Positions 1 to 12,255 of a stretch of DNA of 64,000 nucleotides are shown here, piece by piece. The stretch is from NCBI GenBank assembly GCA_963969395.1, contig OZ017797.1, forward strand, positions 7,254,001 through 7,318,000, in the 5' to 3' direction. The position numbers and the translations under genes were made by a program. The DNA is from Pseudoscleropodium purum. Taxonomy: Eukaryota; Streptophyta; Bryopsida; Hypnales; Brachytheciaceae. The notes under the pieces are model-generated. The model was not told the origin of the DNA. It was given only the letters and a program-made list of their open reading frames with translations, and did not search any database. Each line of letters opens with the position of its first letter. Within the stretch, counting starts at the first letter, position 1.

Positions 1-257
1 TCTGAAATTTCCACGCCCATCTGATACCGCTAATAAATACTTGAGGCAGTGACTATGTACACATGCCTACTACTAAATTTGCGTTTCATGAAACAACTCA
101 TTTCACATATCCCTGCCTGTATCCGGGGTGCATAAAAGTTGTTAATTGACTCTATTTTGACTGAACATGAAGAATCATAAAAACTTAATATACCATGAAA
201 CTTGTCTCCCGAAGCTTCACAGCAATATTTCACAAAAAAATAATCGAATAAACCTAC

Positions 258-3200
258 CAGCCAAGTCCAGCACAATCTCTATGTCATGGTCAACACATTG
301 GACTGAAAACATGTCCACCAACCCTTCAAGTTCGCGGTTGAGATCAAAATCGGCCGTTTCAAGAAGAAGCTTGCCGGACTCCACCTAATTTCAATAAAAA
401 CAGACGGATATTATGAGAACTCACGAATAATCTCCGGTACGAGCTACAGCAAACGGCGTCCATCATTGACTAAAACTCCTAACAAGTACTGACAGCAGTA
501 TTCATATCCTTTCTCCCCAGTTTTTACACTGGGAACTAAAGCCATTCCAAGCTTTTAAATGACACAAAAGAGCACCTTGCTAATATCCAAAATGTTGTTG
601 AGAAGGCGAAGAAGAGCAGTAGAGCAGCGACGTATTTGAGACACCATGTTAACTTGCTCGGAGGAAAGACATTCATCGCATAAAAGGATGTCCAGGAGAC
701 CTATTACTGCAGCCATCGGTGTACGAAGCTCATGGCTGCACACAAAAATTAACAGCTTAGAATGAATAAAAGCTCCAGTCCTTCGTTTGAAAAGAGCTTC
801 TAACGAATGCCTTGTTGTACCCAAGAAATCGATAGCTGTTCCTTCCTCGGGTAGTCGTGTCATCGAAAATTAAACTTCTAAGGTCTCAACCGTAAAATTC
901 TCAAGTCAAAGCCACTAGGAAGATTCATCGATAATGTGCTCGGAGAAAAATACCTCATATTCGCTAAAAACTGACTCTTATAATTACTAGAGGCCTCTGC
1001 CCGTCTCCTTGCATCAAGATGGTTGATTAGCTCAGCTCTCAATTTCATTTCGGTAGACACACCACTTGTAAAAAAAATGATAAAGACGCAGCCGGTAAGA
1101 AGTATGCAGCTAGAAATTGCAATCAAGATAGCCAACGTGGCTTTTCCCCTTCGGTCAACTTCACCCATTACGTAGGATCTTGGTATGATAATCACACCAA
1201 CCTGAGAAACAATATAAAAATCAATGCAAATAAGTCAAAGTTCTTACAGCATACTTATCGGAAGTATTATAGAGATATTGAAAAATTCGGTTGGACAAAG
1301 TATAACAACGTTGTGAAATAAATAAGTTGCAATACTAACATACTATATGTACGTACGGCAGGTTAACAAGAATTTAAATTCTAAAGCTATTATACCTCTT
1401 CTCTTACTATTTCTAAATGAATGGGAAAACAAAACGATAAAAACGATCACACAGAAAGTGGATGCATTACCATCTGCAATCGGGGTAGTACCAATGAAAA
1501 TGTATCGATGTAATAGCGTTTGCCCTCCAGAACGACATTTTCTTCATGAACCACAGTTTTCACTAACCCCTCAAAACCATAGTGAGCATTCAACCACTGT
1601 GCTCCAGCTCTTATGACTGGGTCACTTGTTTCATTAGCCAACACTAAAGTTCTGCTTGGCGTTGAGGTGTCTATCATGGACGCATTTGTGGATGAAGCTA
1701 AGAGTTGACCTTTTGGTGTTGTCAAGTACAAATACCCACTGTGAGAAGAAGTGAGCTCTCGAAGGAACTGATTTATACTGGAGAGTGCAGTTGTGACGCC
1801 AGCCAACGCCACTGTCGTGCCTGAACTCGGATGACGAATTGGAGCTGCGCTTGATAAAAGCGGTGTATCCGAAAAATTACTTACAGTAACGCGCCATGAA
1901 ACTTCCGACTTCTTCAGCGCGAGCACATCATCGATATTCTTCAATAAATCATATGATTCCGTTGCAACAGGTGGGGCAATTGCAAATCCGGTAGACGGAT
2001 TGACCGTTTCCGAGTACCACGTTATATTGCTACTATTCGGGGGTCCATCAGGCCACATAATCACAGGAGAAACAGGAGCAGGAGCAGGTGAAGAACTAGT
2101 CAAGTTTCCCCCATTCAAAGCGGTGCCATTCAAAGGATTCGTGTATATGTAGACGGTTAAGTTGGGCTCAGCACCTCTATCAAACGCTTGCAGTTGGCCA
2201 TTTCTATAGGCAACAGTGAAGGTCTTCGCGGATTTTCGACTCACAAAAAGTGCCCAAGTAACATTACGCATAGTCTTGTGTACCTGCAGAATAAATAAAT
2301 ACAGGACAGAGCGTTACGATCATCATCTGTTCTTCAAGCAATGAATAAGCGACATCATTGATCGATGAGACTCTATTCAGTTTTTCTTGAAGCTCTTCAA
2401 TTCGTCAAAAGTCCTTAAGCATCGACATCGACATCCTTAAGTGTGGATGTAAAATGAATACGTTCGTTCATAAATGTCACCGCATGTTTTCTCCTGCAGC
2501 GGTGCTATATGCGTACAAAAAGCTATGTAGATGCACTTACCTCCACCTGCATAGCAGGGCTGATAGGAAGAGCATATTGCCCTAATACAAACTGCGATAG
2601 TTGAACCTGACTCAAGGTAGCTTCAACAGTACTGTTCAGTAGATTCCACATGCGAGCAATGGGACGGTTCAAAAGTTCGGTACGTAAGCCATACGCTAAG
2701 GTCTTGATCGACCTTGTAGTATACACCGTGGTAAAGTGCCACGTTAAAATTGTCAACAACGCAATCAGAACAGCCAACATAATCTGCCACAGAATATAAA
2801 CATCCCATGTCATCTCCAAATTAGAATCCACCAAGGTATGCTGGATATTAAAACGCTCGTTCTTGAGTCAGTTCTAACAATCCTCTAAATGTGGACGTCA
2901 ATTTCTTCCGTAGAAGCAAGCCAATCCATTTATCAATTTTCAAAAGCTGCAACCGTCTAGTCATAACCACGAACATAGAATGATGCACATAATGGCCAGC
3001 CAATCGGCACGAGGCCTTCGTTCAAAGGCCTTCATTTAGAATTGTAAGAAAGGAGGGTAGCTTATACAGATGCAAACATACCATGATCGCCAGGCGAACA
3101 GAGAACATGCTGTAATAGTATGTTCGGCGATGAGGACGGTGAAATCCACTGTCGTGGTGCTCATTTTCGGGGTCAAGGACACGCACAACACGGGGTCGCC

Positions 3201-3258
3201 GACGACGTTTGCAGCATCGCAAGAGGAACGTGAACCACTTCGTCATGCTCCCCCACAT
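258..3258 (-). CDS. AHK1-like: AHK1-type osmosensing hybrid histidine kinase, 5' part (3' end beyond window start)
   Basis: This is a plasma-membrane sensor kinase of the Arabidopsis AHK1 osmosensor family, which signals water status through a His-Asp phosphorelay. Six coding exons on the minus strand are 3258-3082, 2783-2541, 2283-1471, 1201-954, 735-576 and 384-258. All have GT-AG borders and compatible phases, giving about 589 residues. Visible in order: a short basic cytoplasmic N-terminus (CCKRRRR), a first membrane segment near residues 54-75, a large extracellular sensor region, a second membrane segment near 432-458, the linker EMKLRAELINHLDARRRAEA, and the dimerisation/phospho-acceptor box SHELRTPMAA with His near residue 495. 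The last exon ends in phase 1 inside the region before the ATPase domain. The ATPase and receiver domains must lie left of base 1. The start ATG at 3258 is a choice; ATGs at 3246 and 3351 are in frame. Family assignment is very secure; the start is less so. Confidence 0.93.
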
Positions 3259-6050
3259 TGAAGAAGCACAAAAAATTTGTGCTATATCTTTAGCTGGCGA
3301 TATCTGCTCTTCTTTCCGCTTTTCCAAATAGACTGCGGAGATAAATGTCATACGTTAACAATGAAAAAATTGACGCTTTCCAGTGCATACAATTTCGTCA
3401 TCGCTAACTTTGTCACGAGACATAGCAGAAAATAATGTCGCCAAGGATCATGGATCATCATGAGCAATTTCCGAGACCAAGGCAGGTTTCCAATGTTGCG
3501 TTGCATTAGAGTAAACAGGATAAAATAATGAGAAAACTAAAACCCTGCAAGTCTGAGCAATCTTGCATTCGAAAGTGTGACCATGTTTATGGTTAAATAC
3601 GATGTCAAATTGTCAATCAATCAACCGTAGAACTTAGACTTGCAAAAACACATGAAACCAGCACTATGAGGAGAGCTCGGCCGAAATGCAATAAACATAA
3701 TTATAATTAATCTCTGGTAAACTAAAATAGGGTTGAAGAGAAATGAGTTTCATGAAGAGGTCACTCATTCAGTCCCATGAAAAGTTTCTGCCAAGATACC
3801 TAATCAAACTACCAGCACTTCGATCGACATTCCGGAACACCACAAAACCAGATTAAAAAAAAGTTTCAACCACGGTAAATGGGTAGTGGTACCGGAACTG
3901 CAGATGAAACGGATGCCGAGGACGAGGATGAAGGAGAGAAGAAAGAACAGTGGAAATATATTACTTACAACTCTGAAACATTACGCGGAGAGCGGAGTAC
4001 GAACACCAAGGATCTTCCTGCACTGACTGCTTCTACGATAATTGCAGGCGCTTTATGTCGCTGATTGATCATCTTCCGCAGCTGCCTGCACAGCCACTGA
4101 CCTGCACAACAAAGGAAGACAGATATTAGCGACCTAGAATAACGGCATAAAGAAATTCCGGCTGTCACGCTAATTGTCAATGAGACCACAGGGAGCTCAT
4201 GAGGCATAATGATTGCATCCAGACGCACATCGACAAAGCTAGTAGCGGCTTCAAAAAGACATGACAAGATCAATCCTTTTCTTGCTGCATGTCCAGATGC
4301 GCGACTGAATACGAAAATATGAAACTAGTAATTAGCAACGATTAACTTATCACTAAACGGTATTTGCACGTATCCAGTTATCAACCCGAATCAATGAGAT
4401 TCGAACTTCGACAGCCGAACGTTCACATTTCCGGAAATTGCAAAAAACTGTAGGCAGATAAAAAGTAATCTAATGCACTCCTCGATATTCCATTGATCTG
4501 AGCACCCAAAATTCACAACTTCCATCGCCCAGCGCCAAAGCCGCACTCAACTCACAACTAAGATTTCTGTAATTGTTCGAAAAATGCAATATCAGACCCC
4601 TCTTCATCGACAAAAAAAAGTAGTGCAAGCGCATATCGAGCCCTGTACTAAGCTGGACTGAGATGTGGAAGTACTGAAGTGGCGACGAAGAGGTCACTTA
4701 GCTCAATGGGCCCCGTCAGATGACTTGAAGTGAAATGATTGACTAGAGCATCTCATCCTGCCCTGTACAAAGAAAGGTCAACCCTGTAGTATGAACTCTA
4801 GAGCCCAGTAACTCACAAGTGCGGAACAGCGGATATGGTCGTACACTTAAACTCGGGCCTACTAACCCACAAGTATTTTCGTCTCATACTCCCCCACTTC
4901 AAAGTCGTCCTAAGGCACTCCCTCAATGCACCGCCCTCCTCCGACACAAGAATCGCTGAGCAAACGAAATAATCCACATCGAGCGCCCGATAGCCGTAAA
5001 CTTAACATCTCTCCCTGGATCTCTTAATCATATCATTCTCACAAGCTCCTAGACTGGATCTCAAACCGATCTGCGTCCCCTAAACATCCAAGAGAGCAAG
5101 AAAAGGCGAAGTACCATCCGCAGGGGCACCTACTAAAGCTCCATTGCGCCGGTCCAAAACAAGAACATGCGGCATCCCGTTGCGCACCACGCCATCGCTA
5201 CATCACACAAACCAGAGTCGGCAAATCGTCCACACCCCAGAGGGGAAAGCCGAAGAGATAACCCTAGCGGAAGCTCAGGGCAGCGAGAAAAACACGCAGG
5301 GAGGAATATCAATCAAAGCCAACGAAGCCAGACTAGTGTGGCTAAGGCGATCGAAACAATAATCAACTGTATCCCCGACAGAACGGTCGCACCCTTGCCT
5401 ACCCTTGGGGAAGAGAGGTAGATAACTTACGAGAGATTCGAGAAGGAAGAAGCGAAGCGAGGGCAACCGGAAGGCCGTGCTTAAATTGAGGGAGGAATGG
5501 AGACTAGTCGAAGTCTTCGTCTCCACTGCGTCCGTCCGCATGACGTGTAAACCACAAAACACAAAACTACAAAGATAGCAACGCTGGATCCCTGCCAAGA
5601 CTCTCTCCAGCACGTTACTATTCTATTGCGCATTCCACGTCGTCGAAGGTTCCTCTTCGCCGCTAATCACTCCAATGCGCCAGTGAATGCTGACTTCGAG
5701 ACCACTTTCGTTGTTGACTGAGAAACTGGAAACTACCTCCCCCGACTGCGAGCTTTCGCGGCGCCCATGATGCTCGACCGCTTCTACCATATCACCTAGA
5801 AGTGCTTCAGGCAGTCGTCCTCGCTGCGAAGAAATGCTTTCCCCGAAATAGAAATTTGAGAACTGAAGCTTGTTGTGAAGAAGCCTATGGCTGAGGGGGA
5901 ATCGTTACTGGGTTCAAAAACACAAATACCCATGGGGCGGGGCGGTGAAGGTGCGAACGTCCGAGCGTCCGGACCTTGAAAGCTGCGGGTACTCTCAGTG
6001 GTAAACTGCAAATCTAGTAAGTTACTATCAACGGCAGTAGCACAGTATAC
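3259..6050 (-). other. 5' leader/promoter region of the AHK1-like gene
   Basis: No convincing coding exon was found here on either strand. Base composition is clearly less AT-rich than the spacer that begins near 6.05 kb, which fits a long 5' untranslated region, possibly with introns, and a promoter for the leftward kinase gene. Open frames such as 4273-3965 and 5613-5275 on the minus strand resemble no family I know. The transcription start cannot be placed from sequence alone. Confidence 0.5.
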
Positions 6051-6180
6051 GGTATCCAGACCTCTTTAATGTCACCAACAAAAAATGCACGTGATTACCG
6101 GGTGACCTGCAATTTTGTCAGTGAAGGAGCGTTGGTTTCAGTGTTTGGGATATTTTTTGAGTTTTACCAGCTTTTGGCCT

Positions 6181-6306
6181 TTAACCCTTGAAGGGCCTGA
6201 AAGTCCTTTGCGGCCATATTCTAAATGATGAATTTGGTGGTATTTAACCCTTGAAGGACCTGAAAGTCTTTTGCGGCCGTATTGTAAATGATGAATTTGG
6301 TGGTAT
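6181..6306. repeat. Two-copy 63-bp tandem repeat
   Basis: Two adjacent copies start at about 6181 and 6244. Each begins TTAACCCTTGAAGG and ends GATGAATTTGGTGGTAT, and they differ at only a few positions. The open reading frame across them (6329-6138, minus) simply repeats the same peptide and is not taken as a gene. Confidence 0.9.
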
Positions 6307-6814
6307 CTAAACAAAAAAAAAGTGACCAAATACTTTTTAGTTCAAAGCAAATTAATGATCATGATAGTATGTACAACAACTAACAAAATTGAGTGCAAAT
6401 CTGAAATGGATTCTTTCAGAAGACCATATCATAGGCATCAATGGACAAAGTTTAAAAGTAGATATATAGAAGTTGTAGTGTGCAATATACTATACATTAC
6501 TATAGAAGTTTCAAGAAAAAAATAGTTGGAATTTGAAAGAAAAGTAATTTCAAAGTTAGCCATGTCTAAAACTTAGCTTTGTTCACCATGATTTGAAATT
6601 ACAATTTATCTTTTGTCAATTTTTTCTTATAACTTTGAAAAAATCTTTTGCACCTTGACAAATTGGTATACATCATTTCAAATTGTTGCACACAAAAATT
6701 GAAGGAAATTGACATTTATAGAAATTAAAATACAACAATTTGACAAACATGCAAATGATCTTTGTTCTTACAATATTTGAATTATTTTTTTGGAATTGAG
6801 AGCATGGGATTGCA

Positions 6815-6913
6815 TTAGCCAATGTAATTAAATCAATTAGTCATTTAGGTGTCTAATTGATTACCAAAATACATTGGCTAATTGATTAATTCAAATGCAA
6901 TTAGACACCTAAA
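6815..6913. repeat. Two interleaved inverted repeats
   Basis: Arm A, TTAGCCAATGT at 6815-6825, pairs with ACATTGGCTAA at 6871-6881. Arm B, ATTTAGGTGTCTAATTG at 6843-6859, pairs with CAATTAGACACCTAAA(T) at 6898-6913. The order A, B, A', B' is interleaved rather than nested. It may be the remains of one element duplicated inside another. Confidence 0.75.
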
Positions 6914-7243
6914 CATAATATAAACATTTGAGCACTTTTCCAATATAATATTGTATAATTTTTGGTTAAATTCTAATAGAAGTCAAAGGATTACTCTATA
7001 TTATTTTCCTTTTGCATTCATTAGACTCTATATGAATAACTATAAATTTTTTAAGTACAATGAATTGACAATGAAATAAGCAAAATGAACCCTAAGTTCT
7101 TATAACTAGAAAGAATACATATTATACAAGAATTTGTAGGGTTGGTTTTAGGAATTAGTCATGTGTAGTGAGGTTTAGTTACATCAGAGCATGCTTTCTT
7201 TTTTCCATTGATGGATTACATGTTTTTCTTGGAACTCTTTTAA

Positions 7244-8041
7244 CTCCTAATTGCCCAATCAACCATATATAGTTGATTTAAAATTTCAAGCTCATTTTAG
7301 TATAGGCAATTAAATTCTTTTGACCATTTAAAAAAAATTTGGTAATTTTGAAGGTTAACTATCGAAAACTTTTATTTTTCATTGAAAAAGGCAAATATTT
7401 GACATATATGTCTTTAAAGGTATATATGTACAATTAGTAGAAGAGTTAAGTTTGCCAATTTTATTTCTTTTCCCAACTTTGAGCAAAGTTTGCCAATTTC
7501 ACTTGATTTGAGATCTAAAAAATTACACTTATCCATTTGCTTTGAAAATGATTCCAATGAAAAGAGTAAAGTGTTTCTATGATTTTTATCATTGAAATTT
7601 AAACAAATAAGTGTTAATTTGGAGTTATTTGCAATTTAAATTTATAAAAAAAATTGTATTTCAACAATTGCAAGGTAGATTGAGTATGAATTTGATAGCT
7701 TTTCATGTAAAATTAAAAAATTTGAAAGTGCATTTTTGTGCTAATATTCTTTGTAGATATTCATGTAACTTCTAATTCCAAAAAACTTTTAAGTGCAAAT
7801 TTCTAAAACATTGTGGGGAGGGGCAACATGTTAAAAATGAAAAATCTACAATTCTCTTGCTATAATCTCACATTTCCTATGCAATTTTGCATTCAAAGTT
7901 GATGGTCACTCAAATAAGCAAGCTCTTTAAACATCTATAGGTTAGATTTTGAAAAAAAATTGGCTTCACTAGAGATCACTATAAGCTAGTGCTCTTTTTT
8001 AATAGTCAAAATACACTTGAAAAGGCTTAGGCATTTAGGGG
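7244..8041 (+). mobile_element. TTAA-flanked MITE, family A copy 1
   Basis: An element of about 798 bp has imperfect terminal inverted repeats. The left end CTCCTAATTGCCCAA matches the reverse complement of the right end, CCCCTAAATGCCTAA. A perfect TTAA lies on each side (7240-7243 and 8042-8045). It has no coding capacity. Its body recurs inverted at 13243-14046 and, degraded, at about 53040-53800. A TTAA target duplication and C-rich ends are typical of piggyBac-type elements; that class assignment is inference. Confidence 0.75.
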
Positions 8042-8070
8042 TTAATGTATATTAAATAAGTGAAGTACAC

Positions 8071-8351
8071 TATTAGAGGATTTTTTGGGGTCTAGGAGGG
8101 CTACGAGTTCCTAGATGTTCTTTGACCCTGTGAAGTGGCCGAAACCTATTGTTTGAAGTGGCAAAGCAACTGCCACGTTGTTTTCAAAAAAATTAATTAA
8201 TTTTAACTTTGTTTTTCATTTTAAGATTTTAAGATTTTTATTTTTTATTTATTTTTAAATTTTGACACCGTGGCATTTTCTTCACTACAAGGGGAACTAC
8301 AAGGGGCAACTACTTGAAATGGCCCTCCAGGACCCCAAAAAATCCTCTAAT
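8071..8351. mobile_element. CATTAGA-ended MITE, copy 1
   Basis: This is a short element with terminal inverted repeats. Its left end is TATTAGAGGATTTTTTGGGG and its right end reads CCCCAAAAAATCCTCTAAT. The subterminal parts also pair (CTAGGAGGGC with GCCCTCCAGG). The interior contains a GTGGC-rich stretch and a T/A-rich run. It begins 30 bp after family A copy 1 ends. There is no coding capacity. Confidence 0.8.
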
Positions 8352-9949
8352 TCTTTTCACATTCATCATCCATTCAAAAAATGATTGAGGTCTTCGAAGT
8401 TAGGATACAAGTTTTAAACTAAAATCTACCAATTGAACTTTGACTCCTTAAAACTTTTGCATGTCATATTCACATGTCATTAATAGACATTCATCACTTA
8501 ATTTTAGTTGCATTTTCTTCATATGTAATTTAAAATTAGACCTCGTAAAATATTATTAGAGAAATTTGTTAAATAATAATTTATCTTAATTTAATATCTA
8601 AGAGCAATGGCATATTATAGGTCAAGATGAGCTTTCAAGAATCAAGATCTTATTGTAGGATCTATTAGAAATGGATGAAGTGCATTCAAGTATGTTAAAT
8701 AAGACTTAAATATTATTTTGGATGAATGAAATGTTATTTGAACAAAATATTGCCCTAAAGTACTTTGCTCACAAGCTATAATATGAAATTTGAAGCTCTT
8801 ATCACATCTTCTTTCTAAGCCTTCAATAATCGTAAATGAAATTAAAACTTGAGAATGTTTGCATTTGTAGCACATAGTAAATACATTTAAAATAGATATA
8901 AAAAAACAGTAGCTTCAAACATCAAATTATTGAAATGTACTAAAAATACCTCTTTTTGTAAGGTGAAAACAATAATGGCTACTTCAAAATATGTTGCTTT
9001 CATTACCTTGCAATAGATGTACTCAAGGTTGTTTTGGTCTTTCAATATCAATCCCAACCTTAATTTTCTTGTGCCAATTCTATATGATTTTTTATTTTGC
9101 AACCAATGATAATGCTTCAAGTTATTTTTACCATTTTCAATGTTTTAAATGAAGATACTCTTAAAAGTTAATAATATGATAAATAAAAGATGCTGTTAGC
9201 ACAAACATAAACAAATACCATCTTAATTCAAGACTTTGAATGGTCATTACTACTTAAGCTAGATGAACCTTACATAAATCATTTCTTCTTTCATTACTCA
9301 ATATTTATAACATCTCCAAATTTGCAAATCAAAAATATATTTCATACTATAATTCATATAGCTATAAAATATTCCACCTACATATTATTCTAAAAGATAT
9401 TGACTAGAAAACAATCAACCTCTTCTTCCTACTACAAACTCATCTCAAATTCTCATAATCATATATCACCACATGTATGTTTTCTACCATTATTTTAAGG
9501 TTTAAAAGAATATATATTAATAATAAACAATAAATAACTATATGAATAGTTCTATTAACCCTTCAAATTATAATGGTGGAGAGCATATATATGGTCTTAT
9601 ATTATACTTTTAGAATAAAAAATTTAAAAATATAAAATATGCACTAAAATATAGAGAAGATATCCACCTTGGGATTGAAAATTCAACAACTAATGTTTTA
9701 TTATTTTGAGGTCATTTTAATATCGAAGCTTTATCATGTTCACATATGGCAAAATATATGTAGACCATATTGCAACTTTTTATACATTTAAGAGGTGCAA
9801 AAACAATCCAAATTGGAGGTGCTATGTGTCATAGAATCCAGTTCATTATGACTACAAACTTTTGTAACTGGTATATACATCAATTCATGCACCTTGTATG
9901 CCAAATACACAAAAATATTATGTTGCAATCTAAATTAACCACTTCTCAA

Positions 9950-9973
9950 ATATATATATATATATATATATAA
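9950..9973. repeat. (AT)n microsatellite
   Basis: This is an uninterrupted alternating AT run of about 24 bp. Confidence 0.9.
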
Positions 9974-10149
9974 GGGTTAAAAATAGAGCCTCCATCTTAA
10001 AATACTAGGAAAGAAATGGCAAAAATATATATATAATATCTATTCAAAGTTTTTAAAAAATAGTTGGAAAAACACACATTGGACACTTCAAAAACTAGTT
10101 CAATATTGGAATGAAAGGAAAACATTTGGTAAAGCTCAAAAAGAAATCT

Positions 10150-10390
10150 TGAACCTTCTTGATATCCCTTGCCAATTTCATTCCTTATTTACAATCCGTA
10201 CCACACTTAGTCTAGGGGAGTTCCCCCCTATTTTGCACCAATGGTTTTAGGAGATATTTCTTCACCTCCCCTACCTACCTTACTAGGGGCCTCCAATTCC
10301 AAATATGAATTCCAAATTTTTTGGATTTCATCATGAGTGGCAAATAAAAAAAATTGCAATGCTTTTCCCAAGGGGTAAAATCTCCCAGGC
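10150..10390 (-). repeat. Dispersed CAAAATAGGGG-type repeat, inverted copy
   Basis: This contains the reverse complement of the family core (CCCCCTATTTTGCACCA), followed by TACTAGGGGCCTCCAATTCCA, and the tail of the family (GGCAAATAAAAAAAATTGC). The same order recurs at 37600-37830 and 51690-51930. Exact ends are unclear. Confidence 0.6.
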
Positions 10391-11184
10391 AGCAATGATA
10401 AGTCAAGTCAATTCATCCCATTCCTATGACTCATAAATCTACAAAAATCTAGGCCACATTATTTTGATGCCATGTTTTTTTTAAATTCTTGGAAACGAAG
10501 GAAATGGAATTTCATTGCAAAGAGAACAAGGTACAACACAAAGACAGGGGACACGACAAAAACTGCATGTAATGTAGGACAACCAATTTTGATGCCATTT
10601 TGACAACAGAGGCCATTTCCGTGTCATTTCAACACTGAGTTGGCAGAGCTGGAGGAGGTGGCCATCAATTTTAATGCACCATATCACATGCCCTGACGAG
10701 TACAGGGACTTGGGAGGGAGCTGAGGCCGGGGACTTGGGCCAGACTTGGGCAGACTTGGGCCGGACTTGGGCTCCCAAGACCCCCTCGGCAGCTTCCAGG
10801 CAGTTTCCTGGTTTCGGGTCAAACATAGCCAAGGGAAGGATAGGGACATAGCGTCTACAAATCCACGCACTATCTTATTATTCTATGCTCTGAGGGGGGA
10901 TGTACATGATGACAGAAGTCACCTTGATTTAGGGGGCTTTGGGATTTTTTTCAAATTTTTTAAAGTTTTTCCAAACAAATGGAAACGCCTTTGGGAGTTT
11001 TGTTTGAACAATTCTGGTCGTCTTCCTTTTATACTCCCTCTGTGGGAGTACTACGGATTTATTTTTGAGATAAAAGGGAGTATACTACTCTAGGGGTCAT
11101 GACTCATGATGCAAAGGAACACACTGCCACAAGTTGCTTGCAAACCAGAATGTTTACAGTCAGTAACAAGAATGTTTAGTATTG

Positions 11185-11400
11185 AAATCTTGGCTCAACC
11201 CCAATAAGGGTCGAGGTGAACTGACCCACACACCCCTCTGGTCCCCGAGGGAAAATGCTGAAATTTGTTTATTTGCCTCGCATAATAAATTTTGCAAATT
11301 CTGAATTCATACTTGCTATCAAAGGCCCCCAAATAACCATTGTAGGAGAGGTGTAGAGAATAAATTAATTAGGCACAAAATAGGTTTTTTTTTTTCACAT
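11185..11400 (+). repeat. Dispersed CAAAATAGGGG-type repeat
   Basis: The order of phrases is GACCCACACACCCCTCTGGTC, a GGGAAAATGCTGAAATTTG stretch, GCAAATTCTGAATTCATACT, then GGCCCCCAAATAACC and GGCACAAAATAGG. The same order is seen at 11690-11985, 14560-14810 and 36530-37560. It is interrupted on its right by a CATTAGA-ended MITE at 11427. Confidence 0.65.
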
Positions 11401-11426
11401 GCACCTATAGAATGACTTTGGGGAGA

Positions 11427-11677
11427 CATTAGAAGAGTTTTGGGGGGTCTAGAAGCCTGTTTTGGGCATGTTCCCCCGCAACGAGGGGAACGGCCCCTTG
11501 TCAGAATTTTCTTTTTCATTAAAAAAAAAATTAGTCTCCAAATGCAAAAATAAATAAAATTTGGTCAATGACATGGCAGAGTCTCAACCACATCAGACCG
11601 CTGCACCGAACCTATTCTTTGTGTTCGTAGGTTGTGATAACTCATAGGCATCTAGAGGCCCTAAAAATCTTCTAATG
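11427..11677. mobile_element. CATTAGA-ended MITE, copy 2
   Basis: The left end is CATTAGAAGAGTTTTGGGGG and the right end is GGCCCTAAAAATCTTCTAATG. The interior includes CCCCCGCAACGAGGGGAACGG and a CACATCAGACCGCTGCACC stretch, both shared with copy 5 at 45380-45616. These two are the closest pair of the family in this window. Confidence 0.85.
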
Positions 11678-11689
11678 TGAGAAGGGCGG

Positions 11690-11985
11690 TGGTGGTGTCA
11701 ATTCACCCAAACCCTAATAAGGTCATGATCAATGGCCAGGGTGAATTGGGCTAAGGAAGATTCACCCCCTTATTGTCCCGTGTTTTGCTCCTAGAGAAAA
11801 CACTTAGGAATTTTTTTATTTTCCACCTATGATAAAAATTTACAAATTCTCAATTCATATTTGCAATTAGAGGCCCCAAATTATCTATGAAGAGAAGTGA
11901 ACATATACAAAATTTATGTGGCGCAAAATAAGGGGGATTTTTACATTTATCCTTGGATGGGGCAATAAGAGGGTCAATTCTCCCT
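11690..11985 (+). repeat. Dispersed CAAAATAGGGG-type repeat
   Basis: This is the second, longer copy next to MITE copy 2. It carries the phrases GGTGAATTGGGC, TTGCAATTAGAGGCCCCAAA, GGCGCAAAATAAGGGGG and TTTACATTTATCCTTGG. The same unit, with varying truncation, follows at about 12260-12430. Confidence 0.65.
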
Positions 11986-12002
11986 AGTCAGGTGAATTGA
12001 CT

Positions 12003-12255
12003 CATTAGAAAGTTTTCAGCAACTTTGGAAGGCTGCGAGTTTCTTGGGCTGCCAATGTCAAGGGAATAGCTTCACAGCTACTACTTGATGTGTCATGGTG
12101 ACTATCACATCACCAATTTTTTTAAATTTTTTTTTTTTTTTCCATTCTAAAATTTTTAAATTTTTTTTCTTTAGAAAAAACAAAATTGACAACGAGAACA
12201 AGGTTGGGGGAACATGCTTGAAACGGCCCTCCCAACCTCCATAAATCCTCTAATG
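12003..12255. mobile_element. CATTAGA-ended MITE, copy 3
   Basis: The left end is CATTAGAAAGTTTTCAGC and the right end is CTCCATAAATCCTCTAATG. Subterminal CTTGAAACGGCCCTCCC and GGAAGGCTGCGAG match other family members. The interior is mainly T and A runs. Confidence 0.75.

Noticed and set aside
1..257. Next AHK1 exon at the left edge
   Set aside because: None of the minus-strand frames resembles the expected region before the ATPase domain; the segment reads as intron.
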